Source: Silurus meridionalis (lineage: Eukaryota; Chordata; Actinopteri; Siluriformes; Siluridae). Taken from it: 64,000 nt of DNA. This document shows positions 47,768-59,850 of this stretch, one piece after another (positions within the stretch are counted from its first letter, which is position 1; each line of letters starts with the position of its first letter). Made by a program: the position numbers and the translations under genes. The notes beneath the pieces are model-generated. The model saw nothing but the letters and a program-made list of their open reading frames with translations. It searched no databases and was not told where the DNA came from. The stretch lies in the NCBI RefSeq assembly GCF_014805685.1, contig NC_060885.1, forward strand, positions 27,818,132-27,882,131, read 5' to 3'.

Positions 47768-48185
47768 GGGGAACTCTCACTTCTCACAGTCAGGAACGCA
47801 ACTCCGCCAAGAGGGAACTCTCACTTCATATAGTCAGGAACTCTAACTCCACCCAAACAAAGCTCTCGCTCCACCTTGAGGAGAACTCTCACTCCACACA
47901 GAGGGAACTCTCACTCCACCCAGGCAGGAACGTTCACTCCACCTTGGGGAGAACTCTCACTCCACCCAAAGGGGAACTCTCACTCCACCCAGGCAGGAAC
48001 TCTCACTTCACCCAAAAGGGAACTCTCATTTCACACATGGAAATCTCTTCCTTCACACAGGCAGGTACGCTCACTCCACCCAGGGGGAATTCTCAATCCA
48101 CACAGTGGCAACTCTCATTCCAGGGGAGGATCCTCACTTCAGCCAGGTTGGAATGCTCAATCCCCCTGGGGGGCACACTCTCATG
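47768..48185. repeat. Minisatellite, about 18 units of 23 bp
   Basis: Diverged tandem units of the form GGAACTCTCACTCCACCCA with short spacers (GGCA, AGG or AGAGG). Unit length drifts between about 20 and 27 bp. Two plus frames stay open across it (47746-48312 and 47876-48217) with repeated HSTQ/LHPGRN or LTPPKG words. They look like by-products of the repeat rather than genes. Confidence 0.9.
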
Positions 48186-49058
48186 GGACAGAGGAAACTG
48201 TTCTCTGTCCAGTATGAAGTTCACTTTCAGTGTGGCTAATAAATCTGGTAATTACTGCCTTCAAGATCCCAAAACTGCCATAAAAAGACCAACACTTTCT
48301 GATTGGGAATAAAAGGCACTTCCTACACTAATAAAAAAAGATGTGTCTTCCTTGTATTCATTTCATTTATTTGTTCTACAGTGTGTATATTTCTCTTACC
48401 GTGTATGAGTGTGTGTATGTGTGTCTTGGCTGTGATGTCATCTTTGTGTGTGACATTTCTCTTTGATGTGATTTATTGGTGGTGTGTGTAATAAACCACT
48501 GTAGGGTGTGCAAATGTGAGTCACAGTGCTGTAGTTTACCAACACTGTGTGTTTGTGTGTTAGTGTTAGTGTCGACTGTCCAAATCCACCATGTAGAAGA
48601 TGACATTCTCACCTGCGCAGTAAAACAGCATGTGTGTGTGCATGCACTGGACTATAAAGTGGGAAATAAATGAGGTGTGTTAAGGCAGTGTAAGGCTTCC
48701 AAAGTGAGATCGATTCCGATTTTCTCATTACCGGGCATCACACTTAAAACTTTCTATTCCAAGGTTAAATAACGATCGTTCAAGTGCAACAAGAACAACG
48801 GAAATAAAACAGTGAAGTAAAAAATCTGGCATTTTTGTTGCCGTACTTCATCACAAGTCTGTACTGATCTAATAAATGTGTTCAGTGAGCGAGCAAACTG
48901 TGTAAATTAAGAGCTCAGAGAAAATCATTATCCAATACTGACGTGAAGCAAATATCTTTACCTACACAGGGCTCGAAATAGTCATTGTGTTACTGATTTA
49001 AAATAGTTGAATCAGAATAGTAAAGTCTTGCCCAAAGTCAATAGTCAAATCATGTATA

Positions 49059-49061
<3 letters not shown>
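48186..49061. other. Intergenic DNA, nothing recognised
   Basis: GT-rich patches near 48400-48570; otherwise unremarkable. Confidence 0.6.

Positions 49062-49117
<56 letters not shown>
49062..49117. repeat. (GT)n microsatellite
   Basis: About 28 GT units. Confidence 0.97.
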
Positions 49118-49124
<7 letters not shown>

Positions 49125-50000
49125 AAAAAATTAACATTTAAAATTTAATTACAACAGAAAATACCTTTACAGAATCTCCCAGACATTGTTAAATATTTAA
49201 CCTGTGTCACTCACGGATCATAGAAAGTGACACTTTATTCTGTCACAGGCGAGTTGGAATTATTCAAACACATTAAAAATATTTATTAAAAGCTTCTTTC
49301 TTTTCACATTTTGATTCACATCCTTATCATAAAAGGCTGTATATTAACTTATTGAAAGAAAAACGGTAGTTCTTTGTGAAATCAAACATCAAGCACAGCC
49401 CATATAACCAAAATAGCACGATCCTTGTTTCATAACACCTCTACAAAGATTCGACTGTGAGGTTGGTAGTCAAATCAGGCTCCTCCTACTGAAAGATTCA
49501 TTCCTCTCTTATTCTCTAATAATGCTTTATCAATAATGTCTTTCCGGATCATTAAAATGTGTTATCTTATTCTACCTTACAAAACATTTTTCCATCACGA
49601 TAGATTCCTTCGCTCTCTTCTTTAGCAAATCTTTCTATCACAACAAGATTCATTCATTCGAGCTTGCTTTTTTTTTGTTGTTGGACGCAGTGAATATTTT
49701 AGATATTGCAGAGATTTTCTCCTCTCTCATTCAGTCAGTTGACTCAGTGAATGGTCTGGTCTGAACCAGTTCAGGTTTTCAGCATTTCATCTGAATGGGT
49801 CATTTAACTGAATGGTTTCGAATAACTCAAACGTTTTCTCGCAAATTTGCAATACTGTGAACAATAGCTACAAGGGAAACGTTTAAAGGTTTGCCAGTGA
49901 GTGATGTTCTGTGACTGACGATAACTATTATTGTGTGAGGTAAATTACTTCTGTGCATCTTTATTCATGCAGTGTTAAGAGACAGAAAGAGCAAGCACAT
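49118..50000. other. Intergenic DNA, nothing recognised
   Basis: AT-rich, no ORF of interest, no array. Confidence 0.6.
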
Positions 50001-50002
50001 AG

Positions 50003-50012
50003 AGAGAGAGAG

Positions 50013-50064
<52 letters not shown>

Positions 50065-50116
50065 TGCTCTGGCTTTGCAAAGTGAACAAAATTTAGAAAC
50101 AGAGCACGGAAAACAA

Positions 50117-50182
<66 letters not shown>

Positions 50183-50190
50183 TGTGTGTT
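50003..50190. repeat. (GA)n and (GT)n arrays
   Basis: (GA)n at about 50012-50060 and (GT)n at 50120-50179 with 60 bp between. The downstream plus frame (to 50576) starts inside the GT array and is not convincing as a gene. Confidence 0.95.
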
Positions 50191-51596
50191 ATTTATTCAG
50201 TGTTCCTGATGTTTCACCCTCTGCGCTAGTCGAATCTGCACTGTGGGAGATCAGTTATGGAGCGATATGTGTAATGCGCTTTGCTCCTGTGTGTGCATTA
50301 AATGTCTGGAACCCCGTGACCCCCCCACCTCCTGGTAAAACCCTCATAAAACAGAGCAAAAAAAAAAAAAGACAGCTGATGAACAACAAAAGGAAGGAAG
50401 TATACTGTGACCAGTTCAAAGGCAGAGCTGTAGCTTTATTTTATACCAAGAGCATTGTCAGTGTTTCTTTTTTGGTACTGGATGTATGGAGGTTAAGAGA
50501 AATCTACAGTATGTCACTTAAATATTGTGTTAATATCTTGTCTGAAACCACACACACATCTTTAGTGCTGCTGTAGTATAATATTATAGCTACAGGTCTT
50601 AATCATCACACTCAAATGTGTAACATTGCGCTGGAAGTGACCACCATTGAGACCATCTGATTGGCCAGGAGACATTTTCTAGCTGTTTATTTAACATTTA
50701 TGGAAGAGTCTTCAGTGTCACCATTTTCCACTAAGTAACTTTCAGAGGTATAGCTGTTACAGCATGTTTGGGACTGAGAGGTTTTAAAGGTAAAAATAAT
50801 ACTTGAAGAGCTTCTATAATGCAAATGAGAACAGGAAGTAACTTGTTTCATGGCATTAATGATGTCAATAAATAGCATTGTGATTGTTGGGATTGCAGTA
50901 TAAGAGGTTTTTGGAATGTGCAATTATGGGAAAATAACCAGTGTGTGTGTGAGTGTGTGTGTTTAAGCGAATGCAGCTCAAAAGGTAATGACAAGCTGAA
51001 CCATGACTCTGAGTGACAACGCATAAATCCATGTGATATATAATGAGTGCTCACACACAAACACACACACACATGCATTATTGTGATTGTGAAGCATGCT
51101 CTGTGATGAACACATGCTGGTGTTGTTTTTGATAACATGACTGAAGAAATCAATAAACACAGCATGAGATGGACAACTGAATGAGTTCAGGGAATCAGAC
51201 AGAGCGATTCGGGATGAATGATCGTTCACAGACCCTTTTGGCATTTCACTTTTATGAATTCCATTGTGCCAATTGTGCTTCTAACTAAAGAAACAAGATA
51301 TTGGAGATGCTAAACATTCAGATTTCTATAGTTCCTCTCACAAAGACAAATCTTAATAAAACCCCATGGAACTATTACTTCTGTTAGTGTTGCCAGGTTG
51401 TCATTCAAATCCACAAAACAAACCCAGTACCAAACCTCACAATCTGACATTCCCTTATGACAATACAAATATTTAAAAAAAAACTGTAGTATTTGAATGA
51501 ACCAGAGTTACAATTCCAGACACATAGCAACAAACTGTATCCACAATTACTTGATATTGACATTTGAAAGAATGACATCATACTTTTAATGTGTGT
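50191..51596. other. Intergenic DNA, no gene recognised
   Basis: Mixed sequence with short GT/CA runs near 50940-51075. Confidence 0.5.
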
Positions 51597-51604
51597 ATAG
51601 GTAG

Positions 51605-52124
51605 TAGGGGTGTAACGGTACACGTATTTATTCTGAAATTTTTCAGTACAGGGCTTTAAGCTCGGTACACATGTGTATCAAATGCAAAGTAAGTATTGAG
51701 TGGTAGAGCGCAAGTTTGTTTAGTCTCCGCCTCCTACTTTGAGCAGATTTAATTTTATTATTAAACTTGAAAACATACACAACAATGCCAGGGGTATAAA
51801 AAAGAAACAAGAGTTAGCTCAGTGTCACTGTAGCTACTCACTTCATAGCAGAAATAAGATTTGTAGTGTGGCAAAATACATTTTGTATTGCGTTGTTTTG
51901 CACGTGTAAAATCGACCGTTTCCGACAATCTAGCAATTTGGATTCTTTTGCGTTTTATGTACAGTTTCAAGAATTTCTCTTGAAAGTAGAAAATCCTGAC
52001 AATTCCAGAAATCGAGAGAGTGAATGAATGAAGGACGGAAGAAATGAAGACATTTGTTAAAATATGCTGAAATAAGTAGAAGAAGAACATATCCTTAGAA
52101 AATTAAATATTAAATGTAAAGCAA

Positions 52125-52166
<42 letters not shown>

Positions 52167-52573
52167 ATATACACAGTATATAAGTGGGTGTAACATTTAT
52201 TTAAACCTTTCTATTTATTTAATGTTATTTAATCAATTTAATTTGTGCCAATTTAATTGATTACTCAATTTAGTCAATATGCAAACATTTATTGCATTAA
52301 TGAGGTTTATTCTATTTTTTTTTATATTTTATTTAAATAAAATATAATTTTATATATTATTCAACTAAGCAGAAATTTTATTAAAATTGAAAAAAATTTA
52401 AATGTTTGCAAATGTTAATAATAATAAACTGTGTTAATAAATAAAAAACAACAAGCAATTTTATGTTATGCATTTCTTCCCTCTAACTGTACCGAAATAG
52501 TACCGAACTGTGACTTAAAAACGGAGGTACAGTATGTACCGAACAGTGAATTTTGTGTACTGTTACCCTTCTA
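51605..52573. mobile_element. Non-autonomous hAT element, second family (969 bp)
   Basis: The left end TAGGGGTGTAACGGTACACG and the right end (minus strand) TAGAAGGGTAACAGTACACA are imperfect inverted repeats, and both subterminal regions carry CGGTAC words. The flanking 8-mers ATAGGTAG (51597-51604) and ATAGGTAC (52574-52581) match at 7 of 8. TAGGGGTGTAACG-type ends are typical of fish hATs. It contains a (CA)n array at about 52127-52163. The minus frame inside (51761-52090) shows no recognised transposase motif. Confidence 0.8.
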
Positions 52574-52581
52574 ATAGGTAC

Positions 52582-53356
52582 ACTTCATATTCATGACCTA
52601 AGTTAATTCCTGTTCTCAATGTATATTATATGTATATCATTAGTCATACTCTATTTGAATAGACATAAACAACTCTTTAAAAACACAACTCAAGGAAAAA
52701 AAATGGCAAGGAAGCATAAATTCATGTATCCTTAAGATGTTGGAAATGTTACAGATATATGTTGGTTACATAACGCTGACAACAGACATCTCCTTACTCT
52801 ATGTGCATGAGCTGTTACTATAAAAAACATATTATTAATACAAATCTGTGACTGTCAGAACTGCTATGAGAGAAGAATATGCAATGCCTTCTGACCAATC
52901 AGAATTCAGAAGCATTGTGTTGTAACTTCAATTGTATCAAGTGTTTTTTGTTAGTTTTTCCCTTTGCAATAAATGATCAATGACAACATCAAACATTTTA
53001 TAGAAAACTGCTAAACTCACATTTTAAAACTGGTAAAAAAAAAAAAAAAAATGGAGAGGGCCGTATCTGTTGAGAGCATGACTGAGCGTGACTGTCTGTC
53101 TGGTGTAAAGCCGTGGGAGACGTCTCCTGAGGGGGAGGTGAGAAACTGGCTGCCATTTGTCGAGCTGGGTAAAAAAGACAGCGTTGGATCTCTATGAACC
53201 TGCAGACGCAATACACTGAAGCTCTACTTACAATGCTTTTCCAAGATAAAGTACGTACACACTCCTACAGATTTTAACATTTTAGAAATAGTCCAACTGG
53301 GGGAACAGTCACGCTGTCTGCTCTGCCCCAGCATAACATCCAACACAGACATCATT

Positions 53357-53361
<5 letters not shown>
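52582..53361. other. Intergenic DNA, nothing recognised
   Basis: AT-rich with a poly-A run near 53035-53051. A G+C-richer patch follows (53060-53170) without recognised coding sense. Confidence 0.5.

Positions 53362-53398
<37 letters not shown>
53362..53398. repeat. (CA)n microsatellite
   Basis: About 18 CA units. Confidence 0.95.
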
Positions 53399-53401
<3 letters not shown>

Positions 53402-53748
53402 CTGCACTGCTCCAAAAGCAGTTCAGTCATGCAGCAGCCATGACCATACCACCGCTCCAGTTACTCATGCATTTGATGGCTGTTTGACAGCATCCCTTTC
53501 GCCAAGCTGTCACGATTAACTTACTCCCAATACAGTCTCACGGCATTTTGTGATATAGTCACGAACTCTAATCTATTGATTCCTGTTCATGGACACGGTC
53601 CCTCTTTTTTCGTGTCACTCAGCACGACTGCCACCATATGGCTTCATCTCCATAGCAACGGAGGAAGAGGATCTTGGGTAATGCTGACAGAAATGCCAAA
53701 GGTAATCTTTTTTTTACCATTTTTATCATAGAATACGGCAGAAAATAG

Positions 53749-53786
53749 AGGGTTAGGGTTAGTGTTAGGGTAAGAATTAGGGTTAT
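53749..53786. repeat. Telomere-like TTAGGG tract
   Basis: AGGGTTAGGGTTAGTGTTAG and GGTAAGAATTAGGGTTA: about six units of TTAGGG, some altered. A short interstitial telomeric sequence. Confidence 0.75.
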
Positions 53787-55128
53787 ACTGTAATAAATAT
53801 GTGTGTCTGTAATTAACGCAGTCTTCTTAATTAACCAGGAGAATATATTTACTGTATTTTGACTGGAAGGAACCTCTGATTATGGTTTATAATAGCGAAT
53901 AGCTTACTATATATAACACTTATAACAAGGATAAAATCTCCTGGTTAAATGTTGAGTAAAAAATATCATTTCTGTCTAATAAATGGAGTGGGTATTTCTA
54001 GCCTTAAATCACAGTGGTGTCCATGGTACCATCATCTCTAGCACCTTGATAGTTAAACCCAAAAGAATCAACCTGCTAAAACTTTTTGATCTCTTCCTAA
54101 TCAAGAAAAGAAATGAACATTTTATAAGTGGTCTCATATACCAATGTAATAACATAATGGAAAGTCTTTTACCTTAAATAAAAAAAATGTACAAATTTTT
54201 AAGATGGTTTTATAACCTATATTTGTTTTTACTGTTTTACAGTGAGGTTTAGAATTCATTAATAAGCAGTAAAACACAGGTTGTGCTGTTAAAGGAAATA
54301 AACCAACCCCATGTGAGAAGGTGGCGTGACTGTTACTGCCCTTCAACTGCATGGCCTAAAGTGTTTTATTGCTCTAAAACCTCAGCGATTATTTAACGGT
54401 TTTTATTAAATAAAGAATGCCACACTTTTCTTAATCTACTTTTTATCTCCTGATCAGCATCCTATAAAACTCTCTATCTGCAGATGGGTGCAGGCAGGTC
54501 ACCAGACTGAGCTAATGCCTGAGCACTTGCGCTCAATTAAAACTGATTTCTCATGATTCTCTTGGCACAAGAGCTTTCTGCTTCATTAAACTCCTTGATT
54601 GGAGCTGTGTGTCGAGAGTCATGACTGTAAGATAAAATGATCTTTCAATTATTCTTTCTCTCTATCTATGCAGTGGCACTTCCTCCTTCTTCAGAACGCT
54701 GCAAGTTTAAATGTGAACAAAGAACTCAGGTCTTTACAAGCAAATAGGTCCTGTGCTAGTCATTCCTAGCATGTTTTCCAACAAAACTGTCCAAATGTCA
54801 CTGAAACAGGATATACAAATACTATTTACCAGCACTCTAGCTAGCCCAATTTGATGATATGCCTACTAATGGTTAGCTAGCTAGCTTAATATCTGGCTAG
54901 CACACTAATGGCTGAAATTAAGTAATAGGTTTTTTTAAGGTTGAGTCCTATAGCACAGGGTTGTTCTGTAGCATGAGCTCATTTGAAAGAGAGTCAAGGT
55001 GGGCATTTCATAAACTGTGTCATTTAATGGACCAAATAGACATAGTACACAAATTAAGGAATGTCTCTATGGGACATGTGGCCATGGCTTGCTTGTGACA
55101 TGGACCATTAATGCATCATTAGTGCATT

Positions 55129-55134
<6 letters not shown>
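53787..55134. other. Intergenic DNA, nothing recognised
   Basis: AT-rich. TAGCTAGC-type words occur near 54835-54905. The short ORFs at 53983 and 54134 have no recognised features. Confidence 0.55.

Positions 55135-55188
<54 letters not shown>
55135..55188. repeat. (CA)n microsatellite
   Basis: About 26 CA units. Confidence 0.97.
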
Positions 55189-55189
<1 letters not shown>

Positions 55190-55647
55190 TAAAAGTATGT
55201 TCAGGAAAATAAAATCATTTGCCAACAGTACAAGGCAAGCTCTAATGCTTGAATGATGTCTAGCTTGATTTACTATATGATTTACTATATTTATCATGGA
55301 AAAACTCAGAGACAGATGTTTAGTGACTCTCCTGGAGGAAGATCTTTTGCAGTAAAATCTCAGGGGTGTTAATATTTTTCCCCACACACACATTTCCATC
55401 TTTTGGTGGGTTTCAATTCCCAGTTATGCGTTTTTGTGCTTTGACTGACAGGACGTCCCGTAGTTCGTGCCCCGTGTTGTCCTGTGTGGTGTGTGTGTAA
55501 ATACCAGAGGCTGTGACTGACGACGCAGCTCTAATCGCTTAGCAGCAAGAATGTTAACGAGCAGCTCGATGGTAGGCGTTTCGCCTTCTGCTCACATCCA
55601 TACAACCATCTCCATATCACGCTCGCTTTCTCTTGGTTAGGTGTATA

Positions 55648-55918
55648 ACCAGAGGGAGAACTTTAAGAAAAAAAATATATATATTAAAATATGTAAAGAT
55701 AAAAAAAAGCATACAGACGGAACAACAGGAGGACAGAATCTGGATTGTTTTACTGACTTTTCCTGACATTACAGGTAACTATTAGTGGATAAAAAGTATG
55801 ATGTGGTATCATGAGGAAAAAATAATTCAGAAATTGACTTAAAGCTTAATGCATTAAAAACCAGAGGGAAAACTTTGTTAATGTTATTATGTAAAGATAA
55901 AAAATCGATAAAGAGTCC
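55648..55918 (+). repeat. Local duplication, first block (A-B-A')
   Basis: B (55712-55858) begins ACAGACGGAACAACAGGAGG and contains GAATCTGGATTGTTTTACTG and CATGAGGAAAAAATAATTCA. It recurs at 57485-57637. It is flanked on both sides by an A unit (AACCAGAGGGAGAACTTT and AACCAGAGGGAAAACTTT, each leading to ATGTAAAGATAAAAAA). Origin unknown. Confidence 0.8.
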
Positions 55919-57484
55919 TTTACAACTTCTGAGCATGTTCTAGCTTCACTCTCTCCTAGACAAAAACAGAAATTTACATTTGTTCGGCACAGTCCACTTT
56001 TACTGCACTTTATCCTTAAATATAACCACTAAAATAGTTAAGAAAATCATATTTAAAAAAAGAATGTGTGAATCCATTTAACATCTGATGCTTGAAACAT
56101 AAAAAAAAACATTATGGTTTCTTAAAGAGGTACATTTTCACATTCAGTTCTGGAATATTGGGACTATTGCACCGGTCACATGTTGAACAGAAAGTTGCAA
56201 CATCCAAATTTCCTCATCAGACTGTCAGAAGAAGAAATCAGTAAATATTGCGATATGAATCACAATGCAAGTACAATTCTGTTACCCAAGTTATAGCCTG
56301 AAGGTAACTGATTCATTTCAAAGACGATTCGTGCAACATCAGCAAGACGTGAGCACAGGTGCTAGTAAACACACACGTTATCCGAATTTCCTAATTTCAT
56401 GTCAACAACTCAAACCCTGTTAGATTTCATCAGATCAAGAAGAAAAGATAAACAAATAAATAACCATAATCATAAATGAATCATGAATAGAGATTAATTT
56501 GTATATTTGAAGGAATTAATAGTATTTAAACATTCAAAGTAAAATAAATGCAATCAGGGATTGTGTACCTTCTGGTCATTCAATTTTCATTTCAGTAAAA
56601 GAATAAAAATCTATTTCTTAAAGAATTTTTTTCGTTTTTTCAAAAATTCCAGAACTAGTCATTGTCTTGACTGTTTCTTTGTGGATGCAGGGAAACCAAA
56701 ACAGGAAAATGCTCGATTTTTATGTCTAATTGCAGAACTACTTCACAGCAGGTTCAGATCAGAAGTAGGCATAGCTTATATAGTCTATATAGAGGGTTTT
56801 GCTACCTAATCATAGTTTTTCATTGTTTTAATATTGACGATATTTAATGAATGTTTTTTTTTATATAGTCACTTATATATGACCCACTGGTCCAGACTAA
56901 ACACACATGCACATGGGTCATAAACTTCTGGAATCCACCTCATGGCATAACCAATATGTATGTATCTGAAATTGGGTTCAATTCCTACGTTGAGAAAAGT
57001 TTCATCAGCGACTCTTGGGTGAAAATATAGTTGTTGTTTTTTAAGGCAACAAAAAGTCAACCTTTTTTTTTTTTTATCAGCACCCCTCACACACACATGC
57101 AGTGTAAAACCATACACATTTTTACACAGTTATAAGCCGTAATGAGTTACTAAATGCATAAATGATGAGGCAAAAGCAAAGAATGCTGTGGTGCACATGG
57201 TGGCAGGTAAAATGGAAGCAGCATAACAGCACAGAATAGAAGCTATTAAAGCAATTAAACCAAATCGATTAGCAAAATCACAAACACAAAAAAAACAAAC
57301 AGCTGGCTTCTTTTGGTAAGCACTATTTCTTTATTACTTCTAGCACACAATTCTGTTCTGTAATGTTTAAATATTCTACATGTTTACATGACCAAATTTC
57401 CCCTTGGGGATGGATAAAGTTTCTCAGTGATGTCAAAACTTGTCTTGTTTTTTATATAATTTTTCAACTAAGAGAAAAGAGAGG
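55919..57484. other. Intergenic DNA between the duplicated blocks
   Basis: AT-rich, no gene recognised. The plus frame 56561-56809 and minus frame 56869-57117 lack protein-family signs. Confidence 0.5.
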
Positions 57485-57637
57485 ATACAGAGGGAACAAC
57501 AGGAGGACAGAATCTGGATTGTTTTACTGACTTTTCACAACATTACAGGTAAATATAAATGGCTAAAAAGTATGAAGTGGCATCATGAGGAAAAAATAGC
57601 ATAATTCAGAAATTGAATTAAAGACTAACGCATTAAA
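57485..57637 (+). repeat. Local duplication, second copy of block B
   Basis: Same order as at 55.7 kb: GGAACAACAGGAGGACAGAA, TCTGGATTGTTTTACTGACT, ATTACAGGTAA, CATGAGGAAAAAATAG, ATTCAGAAATTGA, GCATTAAA. Roughly nine of ten bases agree by eye, in direct orientation 1.77 kb apart. Confidence 0.85.
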
Positions 57638-57857
57638 TAGATGTCTATCATACAACTGTCTTCTCTTTTTCTGTGTTTTTTCTCTCTCTTTCTCTCTCTC
57701 TGCTTCGTTTTTGCGGGTCATGAGAAAGCAACAAAGCCACAAAATGTGTGAACGCTCCTAAACAAAAAAAGAAAATTTAAGACAAAAGCACAGCTGTGTT
57801 CATTATTCACTCAGAAGTGAGATGATACACTAATGATATATTGCCATGTACAAGCTT

Positions 57858-57859
<2 letters not shown>

Positions 57860-57892
<33 letters not shown>
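57860..57892. repeat. (CA)n microsatellite
   Basis: About 16 CA units. Confidence 0.95.
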
Positions 57893-57895
<3 letters not shown>

Positions 57896-59264
57896 GCACA
57901 CTTCTCCATCAGATGGACTCTTGCGCATGGATGGACCAGTGCATGACCCATTTATCTATTATGTGTGAATGGATTCCGACCCAGAGGAACAGAGGAACGG
58001 AGTTACTCTTCCAAACAACAAACACACACAACACAATAATGGAAAAAAAACCCACAACTTTCCCGTATACAAAAATCACAAATTTGCCTCCCCATGTCCA
58101 TGACCTTTATGCAACCTCACTGATGTTAACCATAATTTTGTATTTATGTTGATTTTAGTGACAATGGTTCTAGCTTTATTGTGCTGCTAGTGTTTCCTCA
58201 CGTTAGCTCTCTTTTACAACAGTGTACAAACTTGGACTGTTTATTTTATATATAACAATTTCTCACACTCACACACACACATTATTTGTTCGAGTTGTTT
58301 CATTATTCTTATAATAAAAAAATGGACATTTGAACTCCTCATAGTCAGCAAAAAGCTTACATTTTAATGTGATGTATTTTGCTCACCTGAAACCGGCATT
58401 AAAGTCAGAGACAGAGTCAGAGACAATGCAGAAAGAAGGTTAATAGTGAGATGCGTTCGTTCTGTCAGATGATTCAGGTGAAATTCATACGTCAGAGCCA
58501 AACTGATTTCAAATGAACAGCAGCCAAATGTGAAAGCAGATGACTGATGTGGTGGAATCGGATTTGAGTGTCAAAGCAGATAAAGTGAGCGTCGGTCAGC
58601 TGTGCATTTCCCTTTTTGCATACTTAATCGCTGAATGTTAAGCGATGCAAAGTTACTATCAGAAAAGTGAGGAGAATCAACACCAGGGAAGAGAAAATCT
58701 AATGAGGAGAGTGTGAGAGAGAAGTTGGACCTGAACATGAATTCTCATCCAAGCATTGGCTCCTTCATCGTGTGGAACTCTGACTCGGACTGAAATCCAA
58801 GTGCGCTTTCCAAAATGGAAATCTATTAGCACTTGCTCGGGCATGTGTCGCTTGCGTTCCCATGGCAGTAGAGAATCGAGAAAGCTGATTGGCTACTCCA
58901 GCATCCGGTGATGCCAAGTGTGTGGATTTTTCCAGCGCTGGCTGATGAATCTTTCGCTCTGTGGGTTGGAGGTTTGGACGCTGTGCATGCGTAAAATGCA
59001 TCTACTATAATACACTGAAGCACACATCATTTACTTCTACACGGATCTAACACCAGACTGCACACAAGATCATCACAAACACATACATACACATACGGTG
59101 TTCTGTGTTCAATGGTTAAATATTCCTGCATGCCTACATTCAGGGGTTTATATCCAGACTGGAACAAGTTGCATGAAAGAACAAGCTAATAAAGCTCATG
59201 ATTAAATTCACATTCATCATTGAAATTAACTCCCGCGCTTCCAAGGGCTTTGTGCATTCTAGAG
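57893..59264. other. Intergenic DNA, no gene recognised
   Basis: A more G+C-balanced block at 58730-59010 has minus-strand open frames of 65-78 codons without recognised family. It could be conserved non-coding DNA. Confidence 0.45.
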
Positions 59265-59850
59265 CAAACAAATCTAGAAGTGAGAATTTTAGAAAGGCAA
59301 TAAGTACTCGATTTTTGGAGATGACGCCGGACTTTTTGTAGCTGTAGCAGGAATTCTAGAATTCATTGTGCAATCACAATGCAATGCACTGGGAAACCAT
59401 AGCATCGCGTGCAAAATCATATAGGTCAAGAATTCCAGAACATCTAAAGATACATTGAGAACTGCAAAAGCATGTCTACAAAGGCAGCAGGAATTCTTAA
59501 TTTGGGAAGTGCAGGAATTCACAAAGTGCAATTTTAATTCCTAAAAGAACGCAAATTGAATTGCGAAATGGAGGTGCGATGAGAACTCTCGACAGGGGAT
59601 TCTGGAAGTGCATTTCGAAATCTAGACGTGCAGTCACGATTCTAGAAGTTGAAACAGACTTTGGGAAATGCAGTGAGGATTTGCATTTAAAATGAAAGGT
59701 AGAAATAAAAGGAGAATCCAGGGAATGTGATTAGAAATTGGTAAGTGAAATTAAAACTGAAGTTGTACGCATATTCTGGAAGTACGGTGGGAATTGTGGA
59801 CGTATGATGACAATTCAGAAAAATCATATAGGTGCAGAGCCAGTTGTAGA
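59265..59850. repeat. Very degenerate tandem repeat, AATTCTAGAAGTGCA type
   Basis: Words such as AATCTAGAAGTGAGAATT, GGAATTCTAGAATTCATTG, AAGAATTCCAGAAC, GGGAAGTGCAGGAATTC, GGATTCTGGAAGTGCA, CGATTCTAGAAGTTG and ATATTCTGGAAGTACGG recur at roughly 25-45 bp. Read as an old minisatellite decayed by point changes. Confidence 0.6.

Noticed and set aside
47746..48312. 188-codon and 113-codon plus frames; also a possible CRISPR-like array
   Set aside because: Explained by a diverged 23-bp minisatellite. Repeats are variable and there are no constant repeats with unique spacers.
50124..50576. 150-codon plus frame
   Set aside because: Starts in a (GT)n array; the remainder has no recognised motif or splice context.
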